Virus record (IMG/VR): IMGVR_UViG_3300035703_000142
Location: 1 to 47,504 of that record
DNA from: a virus
Length of the DNA stretch: 47,504 bases
Reading direction: 5' to 3' (one strand)
Within the stretch, counting starts at the first letter, position 1. Every line of letters starts with the position of its first letter. Position numbers and translations under genes: made by a program. The notes under the pieces were generated by a model. That model had not been told where the DNA came from and did not search any database. It saw only the letters and a program-made list of their open reading frames with translations. Below are positions 15,253 to 22,272 of this stretch, in pieces.

Positions 15253-15486
15253 ATGGGCGGCACCCAACGCCGCACCGTCTGGCAGGAGGAGAAGCGCCAA
15301 CGCACCCTCTCGTTGACCGACACCGCCTGGGTCCTCGCCACCACCCTCGGCGAAACCCAGGGCCTCAACCGCTCCGAGGTCTTCGAGATCCTGCTGCGCT
15401 ACGCGCAGCAAAAGCACCTCGACCTCTCTTCTCTTCGGGGACAACTCACCGCGCCGCAGGTGCCGCCAACCCCCGCTGCTGTGTGA
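15253..15486 (+). CDS. Ribbon-helix-helix DNA-binding protein, 77 aa
   Basis: I prefer ATG 15253 (MGGTQRRTVWQEEKRQRTLS); a GTG at 15187 would start inside the promoter. The core RTLSLTDTAWVLATTLGETQ followed by GLNRSEVFEILLRYAQQKH has the strand, helix, turn (GLNRSE) and second helix of MetJ/Arc/CopG-type regulators. The Pro-rich tail is disordered. It sits directly downstream of an operator-overlapped -10 box, suggesting autoregulation, and just ahead of the ssDNA-binding gene. Confidence 0.7.
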   Translation: MGGTQRRTVWQEEKRQRTLSLTDTAWVLATTLGETQGLNRSEVFEILLRYAQQKHLDLSSLRGQLTAPQVPPTPAAV

Positions 15487-15490
15487 CAGA

Positions 15491-15513
15491 AAGTAGCGAG
15501 CGCAGCGAGCTAC
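15491..15513. repeat. Short GCGAGCGCAGCGAGC repeat, copy 1
   Basis: A quasi-palindromic GCGAGCG-C-AGCGAGC unit in the leader of the ssDNA-binding gene. Near copies lie before the gene at 17201 (17184-17199) and before the portal ATG (24761-24776). All three are within about 110 bases of a start codon. Confidence 0.5.
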
Positions 15514-15516
15514 CTA

Positions 15517-15545
15517 TTGACGTAGCCAACCAGACGGCGTAGGGT
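15517..15545 (+). promoter_or_regulatory. Sigma70-like promoter for the ssDNA-binding gene
   Basis: TTGACG (15517-15522), a 17-base spacer, then TAGGGT (15540-15545). The -35 box is strong and the -10 box weak. CTAC/GTAG half-sites flank the -35 box (15510 and 15522). Confidence 0.55.
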
Positions 15546-15598
15546 GGGCCCGAGCCCAGCAGGGACTCACCCACCAGACACTCGGACCAACGGACGTC

Positions 15599-16186
15599 AT
15601 GCCTTTCTTCAAAGCAGACTTCACCACCTCGCTGGCCGCCAAGGACAACGCCGGCGGCGGTTTCCTGAACCTCTCCAAGTTGGCGGACGGCGCCACCACT
15701 CGTTTCCACATCCTGAGCGACGCCCCCATCACCGGCTTCGAGGCATGGATCGAGAAGGCCGAGGGCGGCATGGCCCCTCGCCGCTCGGCCAAGCAACCCG
15801 ACCCCGAGCTGATCGCTGAGTGGGAAGCCGAGCTCGGCGGCCAGCTGGCGATGCGCGACGGCCGCCCGGCCCTCAAGAAGTTTGCCGCCATGTTCGTGTG
15901 GGACTACGACGCCGAGGAGGTCAAGGTCTTCGCCCCCACCCAAACCACCGTCCTGCGCGACCTCGCCCGTCTCACCGAGGACCCCGACTACTCGGACCTC
16001 TCGAGCTGGGACGTCTCGATCCTCCGCACCGGCGAGAAGCTGAACACCAAGTACGCGGTGGACATGAAGCCCACCCGTGCCACCGGCTCCCTCGCCGCCC
16101 GCATCACCGCCGCCTGGACCGAGGCCCAGGACAAAGGCGCCGACCTCGGCGCCCTCTTCACCGGCGGCAACCCCTTCGCGTCCTAA
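15599..16186 (+). CDS. ssb: Probable single-stranded DNA-binding protein
   Basis: A 195-residue protein. The N-terminus is FFKADFTTSLAAKDNAGGGF. The central part is beta-strand-rich (RFHILSDAPITGFEAWIE, KFAAMFVWDYDAEEVKVFAP). Then comes WDVSILRTGEKLNTKYAVDM, the pattern phage OB-fold SSBs share (I-R-x-G-E-x-x-T-x-Y-x-V). The C-terminus is not the acidic tail of bacterial SSB but GGNPFAS. It sits among replication and recombination genes with its own promoter. I am fairly sure of the role, less of the exact family. Confidence 0.7.
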   Translation: MPFFKADFTTSLAAKDNAGGGFLNLSKLADGATTRFHILSDAPITGFEAWIEKAEGGMAPRRSAKQPDPELIAEWEAELGGQLAMRDGRPALKKFAAMFVWDYDAEEVKVFAPTQTTVLRDLARLTEDPDYSDLSSWDVSILRTGEKLNTKYAVDMKPTRATGSLAARITAAWTEAQDKGADLGALFTGGNPFAS

Positions 16187-16194
16187 CGGCCGCG

Positions 16195-16217
16195 AACTAC
16201 GCGACTAGGTGACGTAG
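16195..16217. promoter_or_regulatory. ACCTAG-type operator (reverse) at gene start
   Basis: AACTACGCGACTAGGT (16195-16210) is the reverse complement of ACCTAG-TC-GCGTAGTT. A further GACGTAGG follows, ending three bases before the ATG at 16220. A protein bound here could affect transcription or ribosome access. Confidence 0.5.
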
Positions 16218-16219
16218 GT

Positions 16220-16426
16220 ATGGCGACCCACTCGCACCCTCGTTGGGGGCTGATGAACACCAAGGGCCAATACTTTTGCCACCCCTACCGCTGGGACGGC
16301 AAGTGGTTGGAGTGGGACTACTCAGCCCACGACGCGCACGAGTGGGTCGACCAAGACCGCGCCCACGCCGCCGCCCGCGCCTGGACGGAGGTCCACGGCG
16401 ACGAACTCGTCGTCGTACTGCTGTGA
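16220..16426 (+). CDS. Hypothetical Trp/His-rich protein, 68 aa
   Basis: Starts MATHSHPRWGLMNTKGQYFC, then PYRWDGKWLEWDYSAHDAHE and a helical end. It is unusually rich in Trp and His, as in small DNA- or metal-associated proteins, but no family is recognised. Its stop overlaps the nuclease start (GTGA), so the two are coupled. Confidence 0.65.
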   Translation: MATHSHPRWGLMNTKGQYFCHPYRWDGKWLEWDYSAHDAHEWVDQDRAHAAARAWTEVHGDELVVVLL

Positions 16427-17145
16427 GCCCGACCCCACCCCCTAGCAGCCGCCTCCGCCCCGGCGGCCTCGGCGCGATGCGCGGCTACGCCCGCCGCAGT
16501 CCCACCAAGGACGGCTACACCACACCCGCGGGCAAGCTCCCCTCGTGCACCGGCATCATCGGCGCCACGAGCGACGGCAAGGAGCACCTCCAACGCTGGC
16601 TGAAGCGCCCCAACGCCGAGGCCATCTCCCTCGACGCCCGCAGCCGCGGCACCTGGACCCACACCCGCATCGAGTCGTGGATCTCCGGCACCCCGCCCCG
16701 CGGCTTCGCCGTCCCCCTCGCCGACCTCCTCTGGGGCGACTTCTACCGCAACGTCGAGCCCTGGCTCGCCACCCACTTCCTCGAGGCCCTCGCCATCGAG
16801 CAAGCGGTCTGGCACCCCGCCGGCTATAGCGGCACCTTCGACTGCGTCGGCTACGCGGCCTACGGCAGCGACCCCACCGGCCGCGCCCTCACCCTGCTCG
16901 ATTGGAAGACCGCGCAGCGTGAGCGCACCGGCGGCCTCCTCGACGACTACCGCTGCCAGCTGGCCGCCTACCGCCACGCCATCCACTACTGCTTCGGCGT
17001 CAAACCCGAACGCGCCCTCCTCGTCATCGCCCGCCCCCACTCCGCGGGCCCCGACGTCCACGAGCTCCTCGCCCCCGAGCTCGACCACTGGGAGGCCGAA
17101 TTCTTCCGCCGCCTCCACCTCTACTACGCCGCCCCCCGCGCCTGA
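16423..17145 (+). CDS. Cas4/RecB-like PD-(D/E)XK nuclease
   Basis: A 240-residue protein from GTG 16423. The nuclease core is GYSGTFDCVGYAAYG (catalytic Asp in the TFD motif), then LTLLDWKTAQ (the D-x-K pair) and DDYRCQLAAYRHAI (motif IV Gln/Tyr). Upstream helices include GTWTHTRIESWISG with a conserved-type His. This is the arrangement of phage RecB-like exonucleases used in recombination. There are too few Cys for a Cas4 iron-sulfur cluster. With the SSB-like protein it suggests a recombination pair. The stop codon lies inside a GCGCC-TGAC-GGCGC palindrome. Confidence 0.85.
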   Translation: MSPTPPPSSRLRPGGLGAMRGYARRSPTKDGYTTPAGKLPSCTGIIGATSDGKEHLQRWLKRPNAEAISLDARSRGTWTHTRIESWISGTPPRGFAVPLADLLWGDFYRNVEPWLATHFLEALAIEQAVWHPAGYSGTFDCVGYAAYGSDPTGRALTLLDWKTAQRERTGGLLDDYRCQLAAYRHAIHYCFGVKPERALLVIARPHSAGPDVHELLAPELDHWEAEFFRRLHLYYAAPRA

Positions 17146-17200
17146 CGGCGCGGGGAGCACCTCCACCCTCTACCCCGCGCTCTGGCGAGCGCAGCGAGCC

Positions 17201-17446
17201 ATGCCTGTCATCCCCTCGCGGCCCCGCGCCATGGCGCCGGAGCCCGCCGACCGCCTCGTCTATCCCTGGCGCTTCCGCCTCGGCGACGCCGTCTACGCCC
17301 TCGGCCACTCCAGCAGCTTCACCGTCGTCGGCGGCGAGCTCTGGATGAGCTGCCCCCACCTCCACGCCGTCGGCATCGACGGCCGCACCTGGCGCCTCCC
17401 CCAACTCCACTGCGCCACCAAGCCCATCTCCACCCTCGTGAGCTGA
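17201..17446 (+). CDS. Hypothetical beta-rich protein, 81 aa
   Basis: ATG 17201 follows a GCGAGCGCAGCGAGC repeat. The protein is beta-rich: LVYPWRFRLGDAVYALGHSS, FTVVGGELWMSCPHLHAVGI, and ends in ISTLVS. The style resembles small SH3-like barrel proteins (compare FRLGDAVYA). The stop/start overlap TGATG couples it to thyX. Confidence 0.65.
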   Translation: MPVIPSRPRAMAPEPADRLVYPWRFRLGDAVYALGHSSSFTVVGGELWMSCPHLHAVGIDGRTWRLPQLHCATKPISTLVS

Positions 17447-18165
17447 TGGACCCCCGCTTCCGCGTCGCCGTCCTCGCCCGCACCGAGCACCCCCAGACCC
17501 TCTGCTGGTGGGCGATGCACCAGGACTACTCCGAAAACTTCGTTTTCGGAGAGGACCCGCCGGCGGAGGGGGAAGCCGGCTCCCTCGTTGTTAAGCACCT
17601 CCTCGCCAGCGACCGCGGGCACTACGGCCCCCTCGAGCACCCCGCCATCACCTTCAACGTCGGCGGCTTCCCCCACTCGGTGATGCAGCAGGCCCGCACC
17701 CACCGCGTCGGCATCAGCTTCGACGTCCAGTCCGGCCGCTACACCGGCCGCCGCATCCTCGACGTCTGCACCGGCGCCCGCGACGTCGAAGACGTCTTCT
17801 ACCTCCGCCCCGTCGGCACCTACCGCGACCGCCAAGGCAAGCGGTACGAGTACACCGACGACCAACGCCTCGTCCACCGCATCCTCTGCGTCGAATCCGC
17901 GGGCCGCTACAAGCTCGCCCTCGAATCCGGCTTCAGCGAAGAGCACGCCCGCGACATCCTCCCCTACGCGATCCGCCAGGACTTCGTCGTCAGCTTCAAC
18001 CTCCGCTCCCTCCTCCACTTCCTCGATCTCCGCGCCAAACGCGACGCCCAACTCGAGATCCAACAACTCTGCGACCTCCTCTGGCCCCACCTCGAAGCCT
18101 GGGCACCCGCCATCGCCTCCTGGTACGCCACCACCCGCCTCCACAAAGCCCGCCTATCGCCCTAA
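17446..18165 (+). CDS. thyX: Flavin-dependent thymidylate synthase
   Basis: A 239-residue ThyX. The signature region is QQARTHRVGISFDVQSGRYT: His86, Arg87 and Ser96 correspond to the RHR-x7-S motif, with Thr in place of the first Arg-type position and one extra residue. The core also has HYGPLEHPAITF near residue 60 and the C-terminal SEEHARDILPYAIRQDFVVS with NLRSLLHFLDLR. It methylates dUMP using methylene-tetrahydrofolate and FAD/NADPH. It complements the dCTP deaminase at 7668 and makes the phage less dependent on host thymidylate synthesis. Confidence 0.95.
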   Translation: MDPRFRVAVLARTEHPQTLCWWAMHQDYSENFVFGEDPPAEGEAGSLVVKHLLASDRGHYGPLEHPAITFNVGGFPHSVMQQARTHRVGISFDVQSGRYTGRRILDVCTGARDVEDVFYLRPVGTYRDRQGKRYEYTDDQRLVHRILCVESAGRYKLALESGFSEEHARDILPYAIRQDFVVSFNLRSLLHFLDLRAKRDAQLEIQQLCDLLWPHLEAWAPAIASWYATTRLHKARLSP

Positions 18166-18267
18166 CCCACCCCCTCGATGTTCCACCCCCTCGTTACTGC
18201 AATCACCCGCGCGATTCAGCATGTCCTCAACCCCCGAACTCCCTCGTTTCGGCGAGCCCAACGAGTC

Positions 18268-18498
18268 ATGGAGCCACCCACCAACTGCACCTACCTCGTC
18301 TTCCGCTACACCGACGCCTCGACGGAGGACCGCATCTTCATCTACCCGGGCCACATCCGCGACGAACCGCTCCACTCGGCGCTCGACGCGCTCATCGACG
18401 AGCACTACGAACCCTCGCTCAGCACCACGGTCGGCGTCATCTGGTTCGACGCCGCGGGCAACTACGACGAGGAAGAAATCACGTTTGAGCTGGCGTAA
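18268..18498 (+). CDS. Hypothetical protein, 76 aa
   Basis: From ATG 18268 codons are strongly C-ending like the neighbours: MEPPTNCTYLVFRYTDASTE, RIFIYPGHIRDEPLHSALDA, and the acidic end DEEEITFELA. An in-frame ATG at 18178 would add 30 residues of less typical composition. Another frame from 18221 reads MSSTPELPRFGEPNESW, which looks codon-like, so an old frameshift between the two is possible. Function unknown. Confidence 0.55.
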   Translation: MEPPTNCTYLVFRYTDASTEDRIFIYPGHIRDEPLHSALDALIDEHYEPSLSTTVGVIWFDAAGNYDEEEITFELA

Positions 18499-18649
18499 CG
18501 CCCTCCACCTCGCCGCCACCTCGATGGCGCCATTCATCTTCGGCTTCGCCCTCGGCGGCTACGTGTTCGACACGGCGCCTTACGGCGCCGGCCTCACCAA
18601 CCCCCTCCAAAAGCCCGCACAAGGCCCCAGCACCCCTCTCCCGCCCTAA
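18485..18649 (+). CDS. Small membrane protein, 54 aa
   Basis: Starts at TTG 18485, overlapping the previous stop. Residues about 3-28 are hydrophobic (ALHLAATSMAPFIFGFALGG). The tail is Pro-rich and includes APYGAG, encoded by a GGCGCC-TTAC-GGCGCC palindrome (18576-18591). One membrane segment, function unknown. Confidence 0.5.
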   Translation: MSWRNALHLAATSMAPFIFGFALGGYVFDTAPYGAGLTNPLQKPAQGPSTPLPP

Positions 18650-18659
18650 CACCCCCACC

Positions 18660-18887
18660 ATGGCCTCCACCCCCCTTCCCGGTGCCCCTAGCCCCCTCAG
18701 AGCGCGCTGCTACGCCACCGCCAAGGGCTACACCGTCTCCCTCGAACCCCCCACACCCACAACCCCCTCGAACCCCGCCACCCCTCGCTACTTCGCCACC
18801 CTCGCCGCCGCCATGGCCTGGCTTTACTCACCCCCCACACCCCCTTCGGGGGTGGAGCACCTAATTACTCAGTTAGTTAGCAATTAG
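18660..18887 (+). CDS. Hypothetical protein, 75 aa
   Basis: ATG 18660 opens MASTPLPGAPSPLRARCYAT, then a Pro/Thr-rich middle and RYFATLAAAMAWLYS. The compact pattern CYATAKGYTVSLE ... RYFATLAAAMAWLY resembles small strand-helix proteins. The last codons include a CACCCCC-TTCG-GGGGTG hairpin (18837-18854), which could act as the transcript end. Function unknown. Confidence 0.5.
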   Translation: MASTPLPGAPSPLRARCYATAKGYTVSLEPPTPTTPSNPATPRYFATLAAAMAWLYSPPTPPSGVEHLITQLVSN

Positions 18888-18952
18888 CGGAAACCGATCC
18901 ACTCGTGCTACCGAGCTATGTATCATTCGAGTAAGCGTTCAAGGTATCTCCA

Positions 18953-19327
18953 GTGAGCGAGGACATTGCTCCTCAGGAGCAGCCCCAAAAACAAAAGCGG
19001 GTTGGTTGGAACTCAGTGGAGATAACGGAGCAGATTGACTACGCTGCCGAGCTGATCTGCAACGGCAAACAGCCATGGCAAATTCGGCAGATCATGACGG
19101 AGAGGTGGCCCCTTGACCGTAGAACGGTAGAGCGAAGGACCCACGAAGCACGCAAACAATTAGCGCGCGAATTGTGCGGTATGGATAGAGGAGAAAAGGT
19201 TGCAGAAATGGTTGGCGCAATGCAGAAAGTGTTGGACATGAGTATGACCAACGGCCGAGGCTCTGACGCCATCGGCGCCATGCGCCTGATCACCGAGCTG
19301 CTAAACCTCAACCCCAGAAACCAGTAA
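18953..19327 (+). CDS. Putative terminase small subunit
   Basis: A 124-residue protein from GTG 18953. It has an N-terminal helix-turn-helix-like region (YAAELICNGKQPWQIRQIMT, then RWPLDRRTVERRTHEARKQL), followed by a helical half (VAEMVGAMQKVLDMSM ... AIGAMRLITELLNLN). DNA-binding N-terminus plus helical oligomerisation C-terminus is the TerS design, though it lies 4 kb before terL. The same plan recurs in the minus-strand gene ending at 19838. TerS is inferred from layout; a regulator is the alternative. Confidence 0.55.
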   Translation: MSEDIAPQEQPQKQKRVGWNSVEITEQIDYAAELICNGKQPWQIRQIMTERWPLDRRTVERRTHEARKQLARELCGMDRGEKVAEMVGAMQKVLDMSMTNGRGSDAIGAMRLITELLNLNPRNQ

Positions 19328-19341
19328 CGGCAAGGGGTTTC

Positions 19342-19435
19342 GCCATTCATCAGGGTTTCGGCCATTCATAGCCACCCAGCTCCAGCGGCCATTCATTGGC
19401 CGCTTTTTGCATTCACAGCGAAATTCGCCATTCAT
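19342..19435. repeat. Four GCCATTCAT repeats around a terminator
   Basis: GCCATTCAT occurs exactly at 19342, 19361, 19388 and 19427, all in the same orientation, immediately after the putative terS. One copy forms the stem edge and loop of the terminator at 19384-19408. The direct spacing is irregular (19, 27, 39). This is a candidate packaging-initiation (pac) or protein-binding array. 19440-19800 contains no gene, but several dyads. Confidence 0.6.
19384..19408 (+). terminator. Rho-independent terminator after terS-like gene
   Basis: AGCGGCC (19384-19390) and GGCCGCT (19398-19404) pair around a seven-base loop, with a T-run at 19404-19408. Confidence 0.8.
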
Positions 19436-19512
19436 AGCCTCCCGTGCCTACGGCGCTACGCCCGGCGCTAGCTGCAACGGATGCGCCAGCAAGCCGATGC
19501 CTGAGCGCTTTG

Positions 19513-19553
19513 CACTTAGCCCCACTAAGTGACACATAGGCCCCGGCCTATGT
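19513..19553. other. Two adjacent perfect dyads
   Basis: CACTTAG (19513-19519) / CTAAGTG (19525-19531) and ACATAGGCC (19534-19542) / GGCCTATGT (19545-19553) are perfect inverted repeats two bases apart. They lie mid-way in the 510-bp non-coding stretch 19328-19837. Further CTATAGG/GGCGCC-type dyads follow to about 19640. They may form the recognition site of the flanking terS-like protein or a recombination site. Confidence 0.6.
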
Positions 19554-19806
19554 AGTGCTCAGCTGCCGGCGGACGCTATATCTGGGGGCACCATAGGTAG
19601 CGCCGGGGTTGGCCGGGACGCTATGGGTGGCGCCATCTCACCCCCGCCAGGACCGGCGCCGCGGTGCCCGTCCTGACCCTCGCTGTCCCATACGCTCACC
19701 GCGGCCGCGCCGCTTGTGGGCCCATCTCGCAGGGGCAGCCTCGCCGCAGCCGATCCCCCGAAACCGGACATAGCGGACATAAAAGCGCGCCCCTCGCGGG
19801 GCGCAC

Positions 19807-19833
19807 AAAAAAAAAGCGGCGCTTAGGCGCCGC
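19807..19833 (-). terminator. Terminator of the minus-strand cassette
   Basis: Read on the minus strand, GCGGCGC/GCGCCGC arms (19816-19822, 19827-19833) with loop CTAA are followed by nine T (19807-19815). It closes the operon 22746-19838. A second GC-rich hairpin follows at 19787-19805. Confidence 0.85.
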
Positions 19834-19837
19834 GGGG

Positions 19838-20290
19838 TCAGAAGGGCCAGCTGGCATCAGGCGGCCGGATGCTCTCGCGGTGCGCTCGGCGTTGCCCCTC
19901 GCTGGGTTCCGCTACGGCGATGGTGTGGCCGGCGAGGCGCGCGGCCTGCAGGGTATCGGCTCGATAGATCGCGGCCAGGGTTCCGGCTGCCGCCTTGGCC
20001 GCGCCAACCGCGGCATTTAGGTTCCCGCGGGTCTCAGCTTGGTGGGAGAGGCGGTTGAGTCTCTCCACCGATTCCGCCAGGGCGGCCGCCAGGTCGGCGG
20101 CCCCGATCTCATCGGCGAGCTCGGCGGCGGCATCCGCCACGTAACGCCGAGCGGTTCGGCGATCGACGCGGTAACGCTCCGCCAGTTGCGTTACGGCTGC
20201 GGTGCGCGGCAGGCCGTTAGCCAGCAAAGCCGCGGCGGCATCCACGCGGCGGCGGAGCTCCGCCTCGCTACTGCGGTTCCGGCTGCCCAT
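19838..20290 (-). CDS. TerS-like HTH protein, 150 aa, in minus cassette
   Basis: ATG 20290 (a GTG three bases earlier is possible). N-terminal half: RRRVDAAAALLANGLPRTAA, then QLAERYRVDRRTARRYVADA, which lines up with the gene at 18953 (AA-LL-NG, the R-W/Y-x-hydrophobic-D-R-R-T element, then A-x-x-x-L). The C-terminal half is helical and Ala-rich. It is a paralogue or independently acquired relative of the putative TerS and the last gene of the cassette. A satellite-like packaging factor or a cassette regulator are both possible. Confidence 0.6.
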   Translation of the reverse strand: MGSRNRSSEAELRRRVDAAAALLANGLPRTAAVTQLAERYRVDRRTARRYVADAAAELADEIGAADLAAALAESVERLNRLSHQAETRGNLNAAVGAAKAAAGTLAAIYRADTLQAARLAGHTIAVAEPSEGQRRAHRESIRPPDASWPF

Positions 20291-20426
20291 CACGCAAGGC
20301 GGCCCGCAACAGGCTCGCCGTCAGGTTGCTGATACTGCGGCCCTCCATCTCGGCGAGCTCGCGCAACCGCTCGGCGATGGCAGCGGGAACCACGATGGAG
20401 AGGCGGTGAGATTTCGGGGCCGTCAT
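20268..20426 (-). CDS. Ribbon-helix-helix regulator, 52 aa
   Basis: From ATG 20426 to TAG 20268: MTAPKSHRLSIVVPAAIAER, then LRELAEMEGRSISNLTASLL and RAALRDGQPEPQ. The strand RLSIVVP, helix, GRSIS turn and second helix are the MetJ/Arc/CopG fold. The start overlaps the upstream stop (ATGA) and the end overlaps the next gene by 23 bases. Probable cassette repressor or copy-control protein. Confidence 0.75.
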   Translation of the reverse strand: MTAPKSHRLSIVVPAAIAERLRELAEMEGRSISNLTASLLRAALRDGQPEPQ

Positions 20427-21127
20427 TCCGCCGTCTCCTGCAGGGCCCGCTCGGCGGCCTTACGGCCCGTGCCATGGGCGCGGAACACGATGGCGACGTG
20501 TGAGGGCCGCGCGGCGCACAACTGACAGCGCTCGCATGTCATTCCCTCAAACCGCTGTGCAGGGCAAACGACCGCGCGATTCCCGCCGGCGGTTACCCAC
20601 GCGGTGCGCTGATCATCCGCCGGAACCACGAATACCGCGCGCAAACCGTCCGCCATAGCGGCGTCCGCCTCTCTCTCGCTGTGGCAGCTGGCGTTAACCG
20701 TGAACCCGTGGGCTGTGGCGGCCTTGAACGCTTGAACCGTGGTGGGCGTCCGCTTGTGGTGGCTGTAAGTGAACCCGCGGCGGCCGCGGTTTGCGTCCAC
20801 AAGCTCGGCGAGGGCCCTGCGACCTGCCGCAGTGCTCGGCGCCCACAGGTCGCCGGCTTGGTTATGGCGCCACAATTGGCCGGCGGGAAGGGCCCGGATT
20901 GTCTGCAGGAACCCGTGCCATGGGAGCCCGCGGGTTCCTTCGGTTACGGCCCGCCAATGGAGGGCAAGGGGCCCGCGTTCCGCGTAGCAGCCGTTGCCCT
21001 TGAACGCGCAAACCGCGGCGCTCGGGCATGTTTCGGCGCTGCTAGTGGAAACCGGGATTGGGCCGGTCTTGGCGTTAGCGCTGCGGGCCGTGAGATGGAA
21101 GCGCAGCGCGGTGAGCTTGGCGTGCAT
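20423..21127 (-). CDS. Cys-rich conserved phage protein, DUF7227-like
   Basis: A 234-residue protein. Its N-terminus has KTGPIPVSTSSAETCPSAAV, CAFKGNGCYAERGPLALHW and the segment LWRHNQAGDLWAP, followed by RGFTYSHHKRTPT, GFTVNASCHSEREAD and, near the C-terminus, CPAQRFEGMTCERCQLC. I recall this whole pattern from a widely distributed uncharacterised phage/plasmid family. Two Cys groups (CPSAAVCAFKGNGC and CERCQLC) could bind iron-sulfur or zinc; the layout looks enzyme-like, but no reaction is known. It is the central gene of the cassette. Confidence 0.8.
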   Translation of the reverse strand: MHAKLTALRFHLTARSANAKTGPIPVSTSSAETCPSAAVCAFKGNGCYAERGPLALHWRAVTEGTRGLPWHGFLQTIRALPAGQLWRHNQAGDLWAPSTAAGRRALAELVDANRGRRGFTYSHHKRTPTTVQAFKAATAHGFTVNASCHSEREADAAMADGLRAVFVVPADDQRTAWVTAGGNRAVVCPAQRFEGMTCERCQLCAARPSHVAIVFRAHGTGRKAAERALQETAE

Positions 21128-21162
21128 GGTGTGGTGGTGTGTGGTGACGTGACGTGGTGGCG

Positions 21163-21804
21163 TCAGACGATGCCGAGCAACCGGGGCCAGGCATCCGGGG
21201 CGTCCGGTTCAACCGTCCGGCCGTCCGGGGTTTCAGCGAGCGAGTCCAGCGCCCATCGCTCCACTTCGCCGTGGGTCGGAACCTGCCACCAGCGGCCGCG
21301 CCAGAGCATCTCCAAACCGTCCGGGCCGTCTCGCAGTAGGTCGGCGCTCACCGTCTCGCGGGCCGCGAACTGTTCGGCCGCCTCATCGTCTGCCGCGGGG
21401 ATGTAGGGAGAACCCAGCATCGCGGCGATGGCAGCCGCTACATCTTGTGAGCCCGGATTGTCGGGGAGAACGGGACCCTCTAGCGGTGCAATCCTGCGGT
21501 TCTCAGCCGCGGCAACATCCAGCTGCCAACTGCGCAAGTAACGCCAGCTGCGAGGGTTTGCGGCATCGATCTCACCGGCCGCGGTATCCCATAGGCGCGC
21601 AAGGGCTAGCGCGCTCTCCTTAGGGGCGCTCAACATGCCACCCATAGAAAGGCCGCTGGCCGTGTGGGTGACAGCCCATTGCCTCGGCGCGGGTTTGGCG
21701 CCATCTCGAAGAACCGGGCGATGCACGGCGAGGTTTGCGCCGACCCACGCCGCGGGAACCTCGCGCGGGCCGTTGCTTGTGCTGATCGTGATGGTGCGGG
21801 GCAT
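21163..21804 (-). CDS. Hypothetical protein, 213 aa, minus cassette
   Basis: MPRTITISTSNGPREVPAAW, then NLAVHRPVLRDG, QWAVTHTASGLSMGG, and a central helical region ALALARLWDTAAGEIDA. The C-terminal third has MLWRGRWWQVPTHGEVERWA. The pattern (LAVHR ... WAVTHxxSGL) reminds me of small proteins in proteobacterial and phage islands, often beside the DUF7227-like gene, but no function is known. No membrane segment. Confidence 0.65.
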   Translation of the reverse strand: MPRTITISTSNGPREVPAAWVGANLAVHRPVLRDGAKPAPRQWAVTHTASGLSMGGMLSAPKESALALARLWDTAAGEIDAANPRSWRYLRSWQLDVAAAENRRIAPLEGPVLPDNPGSQDVAAAIAAMLGSPYIPAADDEAAEQFAARETVSADLLRDGPDGLEMLWRGRWWQVPTHGEVERWALDSLAETPDGRTVEPDAPDAWPRLLGIV

Positions 21805-21808
21805 GGTG

Positions 21809-22075
21809 CTAGTTGCAAAGGTCAGGGCAAAGGTCGGCGGCGGCCTTGCGCCAGCTGGTCAGCTCGCGGGCCGAGACGTTGATCCGGGGCGCAAACGCTG
21901 CGAGCTCGCGGATCTGATCAGGCACGGCATGGCAGCCGCTATATCCCTCAGCCCAGAACCCGCGAAGCGCGTTGCGCTCAAACGCCACAAACGCGCGGTT
22001 TGGGTTGCCGTTGCGGTCGTTTGGGGCGCATAAGTGGAGAACTGTTGTCACTCCAGAGAGATTGATCTCAGGCAT
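21809..22075 (-). CDS. Conserved hypothetical protein, 88 aa
   Basis: ATG 22075 with a CA-rich leader. MPEINLSGVTTVLHLCAPND, RNGNPNRAFVAFERNALRGF, GYSGCHAVPDQIREL and the end INVSARELTSWRK follow a layout I recall from many phage and plasmid small proteins (LHLCAPNDRNGNP). Fold probably mixed alpha/beta. Role unknown; located directly before the 213-residue gene. Confidence 0.7.
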   Translation of the reverse strand: MPEINLSGVTTVLHLCAPNDRNGNPNRAFVAFERNALRGFWAEGYSGCHAVPDQIRELAAFAPRINVSARELTSWRKAAADLCPDLCN

Positions 22076-22101
22076 GGTGTGGTGGGGTGTGGTTATGCGA
22101 C

Positions 22102-22272
22102 CTAGTTGCGTTGCTCGCGGGCCTCGCAGTAGGCCGGGGAAAGGTTGGCCAGTTCGGCTTCTACGCGGCATGCAGTGAGCGCTAGGTGAGTGTTAATCGC
22201 GTCGGTGGTGGCGACGGCTGCGGCGCAAGTGGCGATGGAGAGGGCAGCCGCTGCGGTGATGTAGCGGAGCAT
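22102..22272 (-). CDS. Small secreted or membrane protein, 56 aa
   Basis: From ATG 22272 to TAG 22102: MLRYITAAAALSIATCAAAV looks like a signal peptide or membrane anchor, followed by HLALTACRVEAELANLSPAY and CEAREQRN. Its start shares one base with the upstream stop (TGATG), showing coupling. The end CEAREQRN resembles YCEARADV in the upstream protein, so the two may be related. Function unknown. Confidence 0.65.
   Translation of the reverse strand: MLRYITAAAALSIATCAAAVATTDAINTHLALTACRVEAELANLSPAYCEAREQRN

Noticed and set aside
16423-17145. True Cas4 with iron-sulfur cluster
   Set aside because: The protein has too few conserved Cys at its C-terminus for the cluster; RecB-like exonuclease is the better call.
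17293-18144. Minus-strand frame opposite thyX
   Set aside because: Acidic low-complexity shadow; ThyX motifs prove the plus strand.
19342-19435. CRISPR-like array
   Set aside because: Repeats are only nine bases with irregular short spacing; no 25-40 base repeats or cas genes.
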